A DNA stretch of 64,000 nucleotides from Megasphaera lornae (GTDB taxonomy: Bacteria > Bacillota > Negativicutes > Veillonellales > Megasphaeraceae): positions 62,001 through 126,000 of the forward strand of contig NZ_AFIJ01000007.1 of NCBI RefSeq assembly GCF_000214495.1. The letters run 5' to 3'. Each line of letters starts with the position of its first letter. The first letter of the stretch is position 1. The notes under the pieces are model-generated. The model had not been told where the DNA came from. It saw only the letters and a list, made by a program, of their open reading frames with translations, and searched no databases. This document shows, in pieces, positions 36,369 through 45,728 of this stretch. Both the position numbers and the translations under genes were made by a program.

Positions 36369-36397
36369 ATAGTAATATAGGCCTATAAAAAAGTCAA
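36369..36397 (-). promoter_or_regulatory. Promoter of the M50 protease gene
   Basis: TTGACT (36397-36392), 17-nt spacer, TACTAT (36374-36369). Confidence 0.55.
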
Positions 36398-36410
36398 TGC
36401 ACGGCACATC

Positions 36411-36446
36411 CGCAAAAGGACCGAAGCCTTCGCTTCAGTCCTTTTC
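36411..36446 (-). terminator. Terminator of the gluconate operon
   Basis: AAAAGGAC.GAAG/CTTC.GTCCTTTT stem overlapping the rpiR stop codon, ending in a short T run. Confidence 0.75.
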
Positions 36447-37307
36447 GTCGGAATGTATTCTTTTTTTACGTATTTCACGTCGCATTTTTTTCATATTTTT
36501 TTGAAAAATTTCCGATCGGGTCATGGCCAATCGCGTGTACAAAAGATCCCCTAAGGCCATATGAATTAATCGCGAAGCACCGGCTTCAGACGAATATTTT
36601 ACTTCCCGCCCCATGCCGCAAAGACACACATCCGCCAAAGCCGCCAACGGTGATCGGGAATGACCGGTAATCGCAATAACGGCTGCCCCATTTTTTTTAG
36701 CAGTCTGTACGGAATGAAGCAATTCTGCCGATGCGCCGCTGTGTGATACGGCAATAACCGCATCACCGGGCTGCAGCAAGGCCGCCGCCGTAACTTGCAT
36801 ATGCGCATCACTATACGCTTGAATCCAAAGTCCCAAGCGCATGTATCGCGTCGCAATATCCCGACATACAGTAGCCGAATTGCCGAATCCGTACACTTCC
36901 ACCCGCCCGGCTGCGGACAAAATGGAAACCGCCCGATCCACGGCCGCCGGAACAATTAATCCGGCCGTATCCTGCAATCCTTCTGTCAGATTTTTAAAAA
37001 TCTTCCACATGACCGTATACGTAGAATCGTCACCGTGTATATCATGATACGTATCGTGCGCTGCCGTAGAAAGCCCGGCCGCAACCTGTAATTTCACCTC
37101 TTGTAAACCGGTACAACCCACTTTTTTACAAAACCGCGATACCGTAATTTCCGAGCTGTCCGTTTGTCCGGCAATATCGGCAATGGTTTGCTCCATTACC
37201 GTTTCCGCATGGGCTGCAATATAGTCGGCAATGCGCCGTTCCGATTTGGTCAACTCCCCGTATACACTGCGTAAAAAAGGAAATTTTTGCATACCTTCCC
37301 ACGTCAT
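36435..37307 (-). CDS. RpiR-family sugar-phosphate-responsive regulator
   Basis: 290 residues: N-terminal HTH (about 15-80, with SEITVSRFCKKVGC) and C-terminal SIS sugar-phosphate-binding domain (about 120-260, with VYGFGNSATV and SHSGASAELL). It is the last gene of gntK-gnd-rpiR, 26 nt after gnd, and so most likely senses 6-phosphogluconate or a related phosphosugar and controls this operon (inference). AAGGAG lies 8 nt before the ATG at 37307. A basic C-terminal tail (KKMRREIRKKR) is present. Confidence 0.92.
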   Translation of the reverse strand: MTWEGMQKFPFLRSVYGELTKSERRIADYIAAHAETVMEQTIADIAGQTDSSEITVSRFCKKVGCTGLQEVKLQVAAGLSTAAHDTYHDIHGDDSTYTVMWKIFKNLTEGLQDTAGLIVPAAVDRAVSILSAAGRVEVYGFGNSATVCRDIATRYMRLGLWIQAYSDAHMQVTAAALLQPGDAVIAVSHSGASAELLHSVQTAKKNGAAVIAITGHSRSPLAALADVCLCGMGREVKYSSEAGASRLIHMALGDLLYTRLAMTRSEIFQKNMKKMRREIRKKRIHSDEKD

Positions 37308-37333
37308 TACCGTCACTCCTTATGCCTTACGGA

Positions 37334-38743
37334 TTATCTTTTATAATGCTCCCGCCATACATGATGGAAATTGCCTTCTTTATCTGTTCGACGAAACGTA
37401 TGGGCGCCAAAATAGTCCCGCAACCCTTGAATCAAATTGGCACCGACACAAGGACCGGCATACGCATCCAAATACGTCAATGCCCCGGCCATAGCCGGTA
37501 CGGGAATGCCCGCCGCCAGCCCCAAGGCCGCCACTTGACGCAAACTATGTTCGCCTTCTTTTATTTTACCTGTAAAGAAGGGATGAAACAAGAGATTTTC
37601 AACTTGCGCATCTTCCGCATACGCCGTACTGATAGTATCTAAAAACTTCGCTTGTATAATGCAGCCGGCACGAAAGATTTCCGCAATACGTCGATAGTCC
37701 AATTGCCACCCGTACGTCTGTGACGCTTTTTGATATAAGGCGAATCCCTGCGCATAGGCTACTATTTTTGCCGTATATAAGCTCTTACGAACCGCTTCTA
37801 CAAAATCGGCGGCTTTCACCTGTCCCCGTTCCGGTCGGGGAAACACAATCTGTGCCCGCCGCCGTCCGGCAACTTGGGAAAGCACACGCGCGTTGCAGGC
37901 GGCGATGATCAACGATACATCCACGCCTTCCGCCAACGCTTCTATGCCGGTCCAGCGCCCGGTTCCTTTTTGTTCCGCCCGATCCGCAATCATGGACAAC
38001 ACGGAACCGCCGTCTTCCGTTTCCGCCAAGACATCGGCAGTAATACCGATTAAATAACTGTGCAATTCGCCCGTATTCCAATCATGAAAAATATCGGCCA
38101 ATTCCGCATGCGTATAGCCGCCCATTTCTTTTAACAGTAAATAGGCTTCCGCAATTAATTGCATATCGGCATATTCAATACCGTTATGTACCATTTTCAC
38201 AAAGTGCCCGGCGCCATCCGGTCCCACATGTGCGCAGCACGGCTTGTCATCGTCGGCTTTAGCCGCTACCGCTTCATAAATATGACGGATTTTTTCATAC
38301 GCCGTCGACTCGCCGCCGACCATAACGGCAGGACCGCGTCTGGCACCGGTTTCGCCGCCGGAAATCCCCATACCGACAAAAAACACCCCTTTTTCTCGGC
38401 ACACTTGAGTACGACGTTGCGTATCTTTAAAAAATGAATTTCCTCCGTCAATAATAATATCGCCCGCGTCCGTCAAAGGCAGGATTCGCGCTATCATTTG
38501 ATCTACCGGCTCACCGGCCACGATCATGAGCATGATTTTGCGCGGTTTTTCCAAAGATGCAATAAATTGCTGCAAGTCATAATAGGGAATAATATTCGCA
38601 TGCGCATGGTCACGAACAAAATTTTCCGTCGAACGCGGCGTATGATTATATACGGAAACCGTATAGGCATGATCCGCTATATTCAATGCTAAATTACTGC
38701 CCATAACTCCCATGCCTATAATCCCTATATTTTGTACTCCCAT
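37334..38743 (-). CDS. gnd: 6-phosphogluconate dehydrogenase (decarboxylating)
   Basis: Oxidises 6-phosphogluconate to ribulose 5-phosphate and CO2. 469 residues, full length: N-terminal GIIGMGVMGSNLALNI dinucleotide loop, the substrate motif GISGGETGARRGP, the catalytic K-N in HFVKMVHNGIEYADMQ, and the C-terminal helical domain ending with AHTFRRTD and HHVW. NAD versus NADP preference is not certain; the VYNHTPRS segment after the second strand suggests NADP. Middle gene between gntK and rpiR, so gluconate is phosphorylated by GntK and then oxidised here. Confidence 0.96.
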   Translation of the reverse strand: MGVQNIGIIGMGVMGSNLALNIADHAYTVSVYNHTPRSTENFVRDHAHANIIPYYDLQQFIASLEKPRKIMLMIVAGEPVDQMIARILPLTDAGDIIIDGGNSFFKDTQRRTQVCREKGVFFVGMGISGGETGARRGPAVMVGGESTAYEKIRHIYEAVAAKADDDKPCCAHVGPDGAGHFVKMVHNGIEYADMQLIAEAYLLLKEMGGYTHAELADIFHDWNTGELHSYLIGITADVLAETEDGGSVLSMIADRAEQKGTGRWTGIEALAEGVDVSLIIAACNARVLSQVAGRRRAQIVFPRPERGQVKAADFVEAVRKSLYTAKIVAYAQGFALYQKASQTYGWQLDYRRIAEIFRAGCIIQAKFLDTISTAYAEDAQVENLLFHPFFTGKIKEGEHSLRQVAALGLAAGIPVPAMAGALTYLDAYAGPCVGANLIQGLRDYFGAHTFRRTDKEGNFHHVWREHYKR

Positions 38744-38765
38744 AATATATCCTCCTGTATGTAGC

Positions 38766-40313
38766 TTAATGTTTATTTTGATAAGCGGTTATAACGGCAA
38801 ATTCTTCTTGTAAATGTGCGTATAAATGTTCAAAAATTTGATATAATTCCTTATACGTCGGAACTGTATCCGCCTGCGGCCTGTACACTCGTTTCGGATG
38901 AACCAAATGCGCCGTATCCGCAATGCTCTGTAACGTACCGTCCGAAATAAACCCTAGTACGGCCGCTCCGAATGCGGCGCCTTCACTATTGTCCGGCAAC
39001 GTAATCGGTTCATTCAATATATCCGCCAACATTTGCAACCATACATTGGACTTCGTAAAACTGCCGCTCACACGAATATCCCGAATCGGTCCGAATTCCC
39101 GCAACGCCGCCATAATACTGTTCAAACTATAACAAATTCCTTCCATAACGGCACGAATCATATGCGAACGACTGTGATTTAAAGAAAGGCCGAAAAACAT
39201 ACCGCGCAGTTCCGAGTTCCAATACGGTGCCCGTTCACCCGTAAAACAAGGCAAACAAATCAGACCGCCGGCACCGGGACCGACATGTTCGGCTTTCATG
39301 GTCATCAAATCATACGGATCAATATCCAAACTTTCCAAGGCACTGCCGCCGTAATGACAAATCTTATCCCGCAACCACCGTAGAATCATACCGCCATTGT
39401 TGATGGCGCCGCCGGCAACCCACATGTCATCAACCAGATTATAGCACCATGTCCGCATTTGTGCGTCTACCCGCGGTTGCGCCGTCAACATCCGTAAGGC
39501 GCCGCTGGTACCGATGGTACCGCTCAACTGTCCCGGCTGTACGGCGCCTATGCCCACATTGACCAAAACCCCGTCCGTAGCGCCGATAACTACCGGCGTA
39601 CCGCTCGGCAACCCCAGCGCGACCGCCGCTTTTTCATGCAGCCGACTCCGATACGTAGTGGCTACCACCGGCGGCATATGCGCTTCGGTAAGCCCTGCAT
39701 AGCGTAAAATTTCTTCATCCCATTGCAAAGTATGTGCGTTATACAGACCGCTCGTGCTGGCAGTGGATTTATCTACCGCCCATTCGCCGGTCATTTGATA
39801 AAAAATATAATCTTTTAACGACCCGACATAGCACATTTGTTTAAATACTTCCGGCTGATTGCGACGCAACCAAATCACCTTGGCCAACGGATAACATGCA
39901 TGTACGGGGCAACCGGTCCGTTCATAAAACGCCCGAACCGAAGACGCATCCCGCTTCATCTCCCGTACAACGGAGGCGCTCCGACTATCCGCCCAGGTCT
40001 GCATATCCATTAACGGTTCTTTCGCCGCATTCAAACCGGCAAAACTGTGCATCGCCGTACTGAGCACCAAGCCGCAAATTATTTTATTTTTATAACGCAA
40101 TTCTTGCGCTGTATGATGAACTACTTCTACCACCGCATCATATATTTGTAAAGGACTTTCTTCCACCCAATCCGGACGCGGTGTCAACAAGGGATAAAAA
40201 GCTTCCGACGCACATACTTTTGTACCTTCCGCCGTATACGCAATAGCGCGAACACCGGTAGTGCCCACATCCACACCGATCCAAACACGTGTACTTAGGG
40301 TCTGTCTATTCAT
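38766..40313 (-). CDS. gntK: Gluconokinase (FGGY carbohydrate kinase)
   Basis: Phosphorylates gluconate to 6-phosphogluconate. 515 residues of the FGGY fold: N-terminal GVDVGTTGVRAIA phosphate loop, ATDGVLVNVGIGA, SGTIGTSGA and the C-terminal FGGY signature region (RAVMEGICYSL and SGSFTKSNVWLQM). Gluconate specificity is inferred from gnd and the RpiR gene next to it and from resemblance to Firmicutes GntK; xylulose kinase is less likely. First gene, behind a strong promoter at 40348-40376. No gluconate permease is encoded next to it. Confidence 0.9.
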   Translation of the reverse strand: MNRQTLSTRVWIGVDVGTTGVRAIAYTAEGTKVCASEAFYPLLTPRPDWVEESPLQIYDAVVEVVHHTAQELRYKNKIICGLVLSTAMHSFAGLNAAKEPLMDMQTWADSRSASVVREMKRDASSVRAFYERTGCPVHACYPLAKVIWLRRNQPEVFKQMCYVGSLKDYIFYQMTGEWAVDKSTASTSGLYNAHTLQWDEEILRYAGLTEAHMPPVVATTYRSRLHEKAAVALGLPSGTPVVIGATDGVLVNVGIGAVQPGQLSGTIGTSGALRMLTAQPRVDAQMRTWCYNLVDDMWVAGGAINNGGMILRWLRDKICHYGGSALESLDIDPYDLMTMKAEHVGPGAGGLICLPCFTGERAPYWNSELRGMFFGLSLNHSRSHMIRAVMEGICYSLNSIMAALREFGPIRDIRVSGSFTKSNVWLQMLADILNEPITLPDNSEGAAFGAAVLGFISDGTLQSIADTAHLVHPKRVYRPQADTVPTYKELYQIFEHLYAHLQEEFAVITAYQNKH

Positions 40314-40347
40314 AAGTCTCCATCCTTTCCGCCATGTTCATGCTTGT

Positions 40348-40376
40348 ATTATACGAATAAAAGTCGCTACATGCAA
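40348..40376 (-). promoter_or_regulatory. Sigma-70 promoter of the gluconate operon
   Basis: TTGCAT (40376-40371), 17-nt spacer, TATAAT (40353-40348). No clear palindrome for the RpiR protein was seen within it. Confidence 0.75.
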
Positions 40377-40415
40377 CATTGTTTTCATTTTATTATTATA
40401 GTATTGATACGATGA

Positions 40416-40456
40416 CATCAAAAAATGAGGGTCTTCTTATGAAGACCCTCATTTTT
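40416..40456 (-). terminator. Terminator of the prfB-ctpA cluster
   Basis: 15-16 bp stem AAAATGAGGGTCTTC/GAAGACCCTCATTTT with a 4-nt loop and T run, just after ctpA. Confidence 0.9.
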
Positions 40457-40478
40457 ATGATACCGCACGCCCCTTAGC

Positions 40479-41750
40479 TCAATCCAAAGGAATCGCCGTT
40501 ACAGTACCGCTCTTTTTATATGTCGGATCCAACCACTGTAACGCGGCATCAAAGGTTTCATCTACCACTGCTTGCGAATGTTCCGGCACCGCCTGATCCG
40601 GAATAATGCCGGTACCGTCAATTTCACGTCCCGAACTGGTATGATATTTCGCAATCGTCAATTTAATAGCCTGTTGCGAAGACAATTCATACATATTTTG
40701 CACCGTTCCTTTGCCATAAGAACGAGTTCCGAATACCTTACCCAAATGTAAATCCTGAATATCACCGGCAATAATTTCCGACGCACTCGCCGACTGCCGA
40801 TTAATTAATACTGCAATGGGCAAGGTCCGGTCCGTCCCCGCCGCTTTAAAACGCTGTTGCTTACCGCCGGTAGTAGTAAACGAAATAATCGTACTGTTTT
40901 TCGGTACAAAATTCGTCGCCACGCCTACCGCCTCTTCCACTAAACCGCCGGGATTATTGCGCAAATCCAAAATAAGTTTTTTCATCCCTTGTTTCCGTAA
41001 AGACGCGTACACTTGTGTAAAATCACGTGCTGAATTTTCACTGAATCCGTAAATCCGAATATACGCCACTTCTGAATGCGGAATCATGCGCCCTTTGACC
41101 ATTTTAATTTGCAAATTTTGTCGTACCAGCGTAACTTGTCGGGAAACGCCGTCACGAACTATCGTTAACACTACTTTAGAGCCCAACGGTCCGCGAATTT
41201 TTTCCGCAATCGTTTCCAACGAGTCTTGCGCTGCCGAAACGCCGTTAATCGCCGTAATGCAATCCCCTTTACGAAGATGAGCCTGTTGTGCCGGCGAAGG
41301 GGTTTCCGTATCCAGCAACATTTGTATAACAACCGCACCGTCATTATTTTTTCCTATCACTACCCCTACACCGGCATAAGAAGCCCCGATTTGCTGCTTA
41401 AATGCCGCCAAATCCTCCGCATTCATATACGTGGAATGCCGATCTCCCAACGAAGCAACCGCCCCGCTTAAAAGCCCGTCAAACAACTTTTTTTGTGCCA
41501 CTGTACCGGCATATTGTGTACGCACCAATTCCATCGCCTTATACAGACGAAACATCGCCCACGGCGTTGCAAAAAATACGTACGAAATCAAGCCGGTGAG
41601 AACTACAAAACCGCCTACAAAAGTTACCGAAAAACGCAATATGCGGGAAATATACGTATGTTTTTTCACGGCTGCAGTCGTCGACACGTCGACCCGTTTT
41701 TCCTCGTGTACCTGCCGCCATAACGAAAATAATCTGAACTTACCTTTCAT
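40479..41750 (-). CDS. ctpA: Carboxyl-terminal processing protease (S41)
   Basis: Periplasmic/extracytoplasmic serine protease that trims proteins at the C-terminus, often cell-wall hydrolases. 423 residues: cytoplasmic N-terminus, one membrane anchor (about 40-62), PDZ domain (about 120-205, GVGVVIG and LRKGDCITAINGV), and the S41 core with catalytic S322 (SASASEIIAGD) and K347 (RSYGKGTVQ). It follows the M23 hydrolase by 10 nt, which makes that protein, or its partners, an obvious candidate substrate (inference). Confidence 0.95.
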   Translation of the reverse strand: MKGKFRLFSLWRQVHEEKRVDVSTTAAVKKHTYISRILRFSVTFVGGFVVLTGLISYVFFATPWAMFRLYKAMELVRTQYAGTVAQKKLFDGLLSGAVASLGDRHSTYMNAEDLAAFKQQIGASYAGVGVVIGKNNDGAVVIQMLLDTETPSPAQQAHLRKGDCITAINGVSAAQDSLETIAEKIRGPLGSKVVLTIVRDGVSRQVTLVRQNLQIKMVKGRMIPHSEVAYIRIYGFSENSARDFTQVYASLRKQGMKKLILDLRNNPGGLVEEAVGVATNFVPKNSTIISFTTTGGKQQRFKAAGTDRTLPIAVLINRQSASASEIIAGDIQDLHLGKVFGTRSYGKGTVQNMYELSSQQAIKLTIAKYHTSSGREIDGTGIIPDQAVPEHSQAVVDETFDAALQWLDPTYKKSGTVTAIPLD

Positions 41751-41760
41751 ACACTATCAC

Positions 41761-43008
41761 CTACAAAAATGATAAGGGATTAACGGGCGTACCGTTACGC
41801 CGTACTTCAAAGTGAATGTGCGGTCCCGTTACATTGCCGGTAGCCCCCGAGCGTGCCACCACCTGTCCTTTAGCCACACTTTGTCCGGCATGAACCAATA
41901 AAGAACTGTTATGCGCATACAAGGTGGAAATACCGCCGCCATGGTCAATAATAACCGCATACCCGTACCCGCTTATCCAGCCGGCGGAAACGACAATTCC
42001 CGCATCCGCCGCATGTACGGGCGTGCCGGTTCCGACGCCGATATCAATACCGCTATGAAAGATACGCCGTCCGAAAATAGGATGAATACGATACCCGAAC
42101 GGCGACGTAATGGGGCCGGACGCGGGCCATCCCAATCGTCCCGTACCGGCCGGCACCGGTGCCGGCGGAATATAGACACTGCCGCTCTGTTTACTGCCGC
42201 TGCGAGCGGCCGCCGCCCGTCGCGCCGCTTCTTCCGCCATCCGTTTACGCGCCGCCGCTACGGCAGCAGCCGCCGCCCGATCCGCCGCACGTTTCCGTAA
42301 CATTGCCCCGATTTGTGCCGATGAAGCCTCCAGTTCTTGATACGCTTTATCGGCCACCGCCTTGTCATGCTGTGCCTGATATAAAACCGCCTGTAATTCT
42401 TGTTTATGCTGTGCTATTTCCTGTTTTTTCTTAGCGGCCGCCGCCTGCAAAGAAAGTTGTCGCGCCCGTTCCGCTTCCAACTCGCTTTTCGCCTGATGAA
42501 TAGCGTCGCGATGTACCCGAATGGAAGAGATAAGCTGCATATCGGACACCACAATCCGCCGCAATAATTCTACCCGGGTAGCAAAATCATTAAAATCCTT
42601 GGCGCCTAAGACCACATCCAAATAATTCAATTGCCCATGCATATAAATTTCACGAATACGGCGTTGAAATACCGTTTCCCGTTGATCCAATTTCCCCTGT
42701 TCCTGTACTAATTTCGCCTGCGTAGTTTGAATATTTTTCTCAGTTTGTGCCAACTGTGCAGTAATATCCCGTTCTGCCGTTTCGGCGGCCGCCAATTGAT
42801 CCTGAATCGTTTTCAACTTGGCAAACACATCGCCGATAACCGCCTGTGCCTGTTGACTTCGTTGCGCCTGTACCTGCATTTGACTTTTCACATTAGACAA
42901 CCGATTATGCAAATCTTCATCAACGGCAAACGTCGTAATACACGGTGCCAGAAGAGCGGCCGTTACACAGGCGACAATATATTTTTTTTGTGCCTTAAAC
43001 TCTATCAT
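41761..43008 (-). CDS. M23 peptidase with N-terminal coiled coil (EnvC/PcsB-like)
   Basis: Exported murein hydrolase or amidase activator. 415 residues: signal peptide (about 1-28), long coiled coil (about 30-270, rich in Q, A, K and E), an Ala/Arg-rich region, and a C-terminal LytM/M23 domain with zinc-site residues in FHSGIDIG and GPHIHFEVR; the metal ligands seem intact, so it may be catalytically active, unlike EnvC. It lies 3 nt after ftsX, the order found where FtsEX activates a coiled-coil partner at the septum. CtpA follows. Confidence 0.92.
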   Translation of the reverse strand: MIEFKAQKKYIVACVTAALLAPCITTFAVDEDLHNRLSNVKSQMQVQAQRSQQAQAVIGDVFAKLKTIQDQLAAAETAERDITAQLAQTEKNIQTTQAKLVQEQGKLDQRETVFQRRIREIYMHGQLNYLDVVLGAKDFNDFATRVELLRRIVVSDMQLISSIRVHRDAIHQAKSELEAERARQLSLQAAAAKKKQEIAQHKQELQAVLYQAQHDKAVADKAYQELEASSAQIGAMLRKRAADRAAAAAVAAARKRMAEEAARRAAAARSGSKQSGSVYIPPAPVPAGTGRLGWPASGPITSPFGYRIHPIFGRRIFHSGIDIGVGTGTPVHAADAGIVVSAGWISGYGYAVIIDHGGGISTLYAHNSSLLVHAGQSVAKGQVVARSGATGNVTGPHIHFEVRRNGTPVNPLSFL

Positions 43009-43011
43009 ACC

Positions 43012-43890
43012 TTACACCTTCATATACCGTTTTAATGAAATTGTACTGCCCACAGCGCCGATAATCATACTTAAAAGCAACAACCCTATACCGACCTGAT
43101 ACATAAAAGGATTCATTCCTACAAGCGGTAAAAACGCCAGGGAGTGATGAATTTCGGAAGTCACAAAGCGATAAAATTGCACTAATGCCGCATCGGCAAT
43201 AACTCCGCCGATAAATCCCAGTAATAACCCTTCCAGCAAAAAGGGCCACCGAATAAACCAATTCGTTGCTCCCACATATTTCATAATACCGATTTCCTTA
43301 CGCCGTGCAAAAACGGTCAGACGAATCGTATTGGAAATAATAAACAACGTGGCTACGGTCAGTAATACAATCAGCGCCATCCCGCCCCAGCGGATGACCC
43401 GCGTTATATTTAAAAGCTGTTCAATAATTTCCTGTCCGTAATGCGAACTTTCCACTTCCGGATAGGTCGCTACAATTTGTGCCGCTTTTTTAACCGCTCC
43501 CGCCTGGGTAAAGGTAATTTCATACGAAGTAGGTAAAGGATTTTTTCCTTCCAAGGCTTCCAAAATGCCCGGCTGATCCTTCATCCGTTCTTTTAATTCC
43601 GTCATCGCCTGATCTTTATTGGTAAACTTGATTTGTCGTACTTCCGGAAGGGCTTTTAAGCGTTTCCCGACGCCCATTACCTGCTCCGTCGTTAAACCGT
43701 CTTTTAAATACACACTGATTTGTACTTGATTTTCCAAATTATCGGCAAAATTATCCAAATTCGCCACCATGATGGCAAAAATTCCCAATATAAAAAAAGA
43801 AAGAGCAACCGTCACAATGGATGCAATAGACATAAAGCTGTTACGCCAAAACGATTTACAGGCTTCCGACATAAAATACCTAATCTTCAT
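43012..43890 (-). CDS. ftsX: Cell-division permease FtsX
   Basis: Membrane half of the FtsEX complex that drives septal wall hydrolysis. 292 residues from the ATG at 43890, which overlaps the end of ftsE by 11 nt: four helices (about 22-50 and then three in the C-terminal half), an extracytoplasmic loop (about 55-160) that would contact the coiled-coil hydrolase, and the conserved RRKEIGIMKYVGAT coupling segment. The GGGGGG run upstream serves as the ribosome site. Gene order ftsE-ftsX-M23-ctpA is compact. Confidence 0.95.
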   Translation of the reverse strand: MKIRYFMSEACKSFWRNSFMSIASIVTVALSFFILGIFAIMVANLDNFADNLENQVQISVYLKDGLTTEQVMGVGKRLKALPEVRQIKFTNKDQAMTELKERMKDQPGILEALEGKNPLPTSYEITFTQAGAVKKAAQIVATYPEVESSHYGQEIIEQLLNITRVIRWGGMALIVLLTVATLFIISNTIRLTVFARRKEIGIMKYVGATNWFIRWPFLLEGLLLGFIGGVIADAALVQFYRFVTSEIHHSLAFLPLVGMNPFMYQVGIGLLLLSMIIGAVGSTISLKRYMKV

Positions 43891-44566
43891 TGCTGTAGCC
43901 CCCCCGTAATTCATCTCGAATAATAGCGCCGTCCACAATTTCTATGACCCTTTTATTCATCCAATCCACCATTTGTTTATCATGTGTCACCATGAGAACG
44001 GTGGTTCCCGTGTGGTTAATTTTTTTAAAAGTATCCATAATCCCTTTCGAAGTTTCAGGGTCCAAATTTCCTGTCGGTTCATCCGCAATCAATAACAACG
44101 GACGATTGACAATCGCTCTGGCAATGGCCACCCGCTGCTGTTCCCCGCCACTGAGTTTTTTGGGCAACATGTCCGCCTTTCCCAACAACCCGACCAGATC
44201 CAATACGGTACGCACCCGCTCTTTAATAACCCGACGGGAAGCCCCGATCACTTCCATGGCAAAGGCTACATTTTCTTCAGCCGTTTTGTTCGGCAATAAA
44301 CGGAAATCCTGAAACACAATGCCCATTTTTCGCCGCAAATACGGCACCTTGCTTTTCGGGAGAGAATTTACTTCAATCCCGTTCACCAGTACGGAACCGT
44401 CAGTAGGCACTTCTTCATGAGATAATAATTTAATCAATGTGGATTTACCGGCGCCGCTGGCCCCGACCACAAAAACAAACTCCCCTTTACCGATATGCAG
44501 GGACACCCGATCCAATGCGACAGAACCGTTATCATATGTTTTTGATACATTTTTCAACTCAATCAT
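43880..44566 (-). CDS. ftsE: Cell-division ATP-binding protein FtsE
   Basis: ABC ATPase partner of FtsX. 228 residues: Walker A GASGAGKST (about 36-44), Q-loop FQDFRLLPNKTAEEN, signature LSGGEQQRVAIARA, Walker B LLIADEPTGNLDP, H-loop VTHD. Gene starts at the ATG 44566 with AGAGAGG 6 nt upstream; a TTG at 44572 is too close to that site. It overlaps ftsX and follows csaB by 28 nt. Confidence 0.96.
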   Translation of the reverse strand: MIELKNVSKTYDNGSVALDRVSLHIGKGEFVFVVGASGAGKSTLIKLLSHEEVPTDGSVLVNGIEVNSLPKSKVPYLRRKMGIVFQDFRLLPNKTAEENVAFAMEVIGASRRVIKERVRTVLDLVGLLGKADMLPKKLSGGEQQRVAIARAIVNRPLLLIADEPTGNLDPETSKGIMDTFKKINHTGTTVLMVTHDKQMVDWMNKRVIEIVDGAIIRDELRGGYSNED

Positions 44567-44594
44567 ACGCAACCTCTCTTTTTCTTATGCCCGC

Positions 44595-45728
44595 TTATAC
44601 CAGACGACACCAACGCCGCCACGCCTTCCGCACGCCTTCTTTTCCTACCAACAGCCGGGCCGCTAAATACGTATTTCGCAACGATTGGCGACGCACATGC
44701 TGCAAGCGTTGCTGCACTGCCGGCGTCAAGCCGCCTTGCTGTAACTGCCGCCGTACATTACCGATTACATCCGCCGCCTCGACCCGTTCCACCGTACCGC
44801 AAATTCCGGTACCGATCCCCGTCATAAAACTGTCAATTTTCGGATCATACGACACCGCCGTTACCGGAACATGCACCAGCGAGGCAAATACCAACGCATG
44901 TAATCGATTGGCAATAACCGCATCCATACAAGCCATAAGGGACATAAATTCGGCCGTATCATAAGCCTCCCGCAAAACCAATGCCGGCGTTTTCATCAAA
45001 GCCGCCACGGCTTCTCCCGCCTGCACATCCGCCGGATATTGCATCGGCACAAATATAATTTCCACATTTTCTTCCGTCTGCAACACATCCGCTGCCGCAG
45101 CAACGGCCGTTTTATATTGTTGTACGCCCCGCCATTCCCGCAACGAAATACCGACACGCCGGCGTGTGCCGTCACTGCCGGCACGGCGCAAAATTTCTTC
45201 CCCCGCTGTCGCCGTAACCGTCGGCATGGATAATACCGCATCGGCAGTCACGTGAATCGGCGGCACCGTAACGCCCATGGCCGTCAAATCACGTTTGGAT
45301 TCCCGATCCCGCACACTAATCATCTGCACATGCTGTAACAACCGGCGAACCGCTTTTCTTGCCATACGACGACGTACGGGACCGATTCCCTGCGCATATA
45401 ACATGACGGGCTTTCCCAATGCGACCGCCAATCCCATAATACTTAAATAATAATACAAACTGCGGGAACTGGTCACATCCTGCAATAAACTGCCGCCGCC
45501 GCTGATTACTAAGCTGCAGGCGGCCAAACTGCGCACAATGGCGAAAAAGTCGGTTCGTTTGACAGCCCGCACCCGGTGCCGAGTCGCCGTGGCGGCACAA
45601 TTGCCGGTAATCACCGTAATCTCCGCTTGCGGATCCAATTGTCGCAACGTGTTGATAATAGCAGTCAACATCGCCTCATCTCCGGCATTGGCAAATCCAT
45701 AGTATCCGGAAATAACAATCTTATTCAC
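44595..45728 (-). CDS. csaB: CsaB-type polysaccharide pyruvyltransferase
   Basis: Adds pyruvyl groups to cell-wall polymers; in Firmicutes this creates the binding site for SLH-domain proteins. 377 residues of the PS_pyruv_trans family with GYYGFANAGDEAML at the N-terminus, SGGGSLLQDVTS (about 75), and ISLREWR. Negativicutes attach their outer membrane through SLH-domain OmpM proteins, so the enzyme could serve membrane tethering (inference; OmpM is not in the window, and cadaverine-modified peptidoglycan is another known SLH partner there). The GTG at 45728 overlaps the end of the preceding DUF5693 reading frame by 8 nt. Confidence 0.88.
   Translation of the reverse strand: MNKIVISGYYGFANAGDEAMLTAIINTLRQLDPQAEITVITGNCAATATRHRVRAVKRTDFFAIVRSLAACSLVISGGGSLLQDVTSSRSLYYYLSIMGLAVALGKPVMLYAQGIGPVRRRMARKAVRRLLQHVQMISVRDRESKRDLTAMGVTVPPIHVTADAVLSMPTVTATAGEEILRRAGSDGTRRRVGISLREWRGVQQYKTAVAAAADVLQTEENVEIIFVPMQYPADVQAGEAVAALMKTPALVLREAYDTAEFMSLMACMDAVIANRLHALVFASLVHVPVTAVSYDPKIDSFMTGIGTGICGTVERVEAADVIGNVRRQLQQGGLTPAVQQRLQHVRRQSLRNTYLAARLLVGKEGVRKAWRRWCRLV

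Noticed and set aside
44437..44964. Plus-strand 175-codon frame opposite ftsE/csaB
   Set aside because: Antisense to two recognised genes; no ribosome site or family features.
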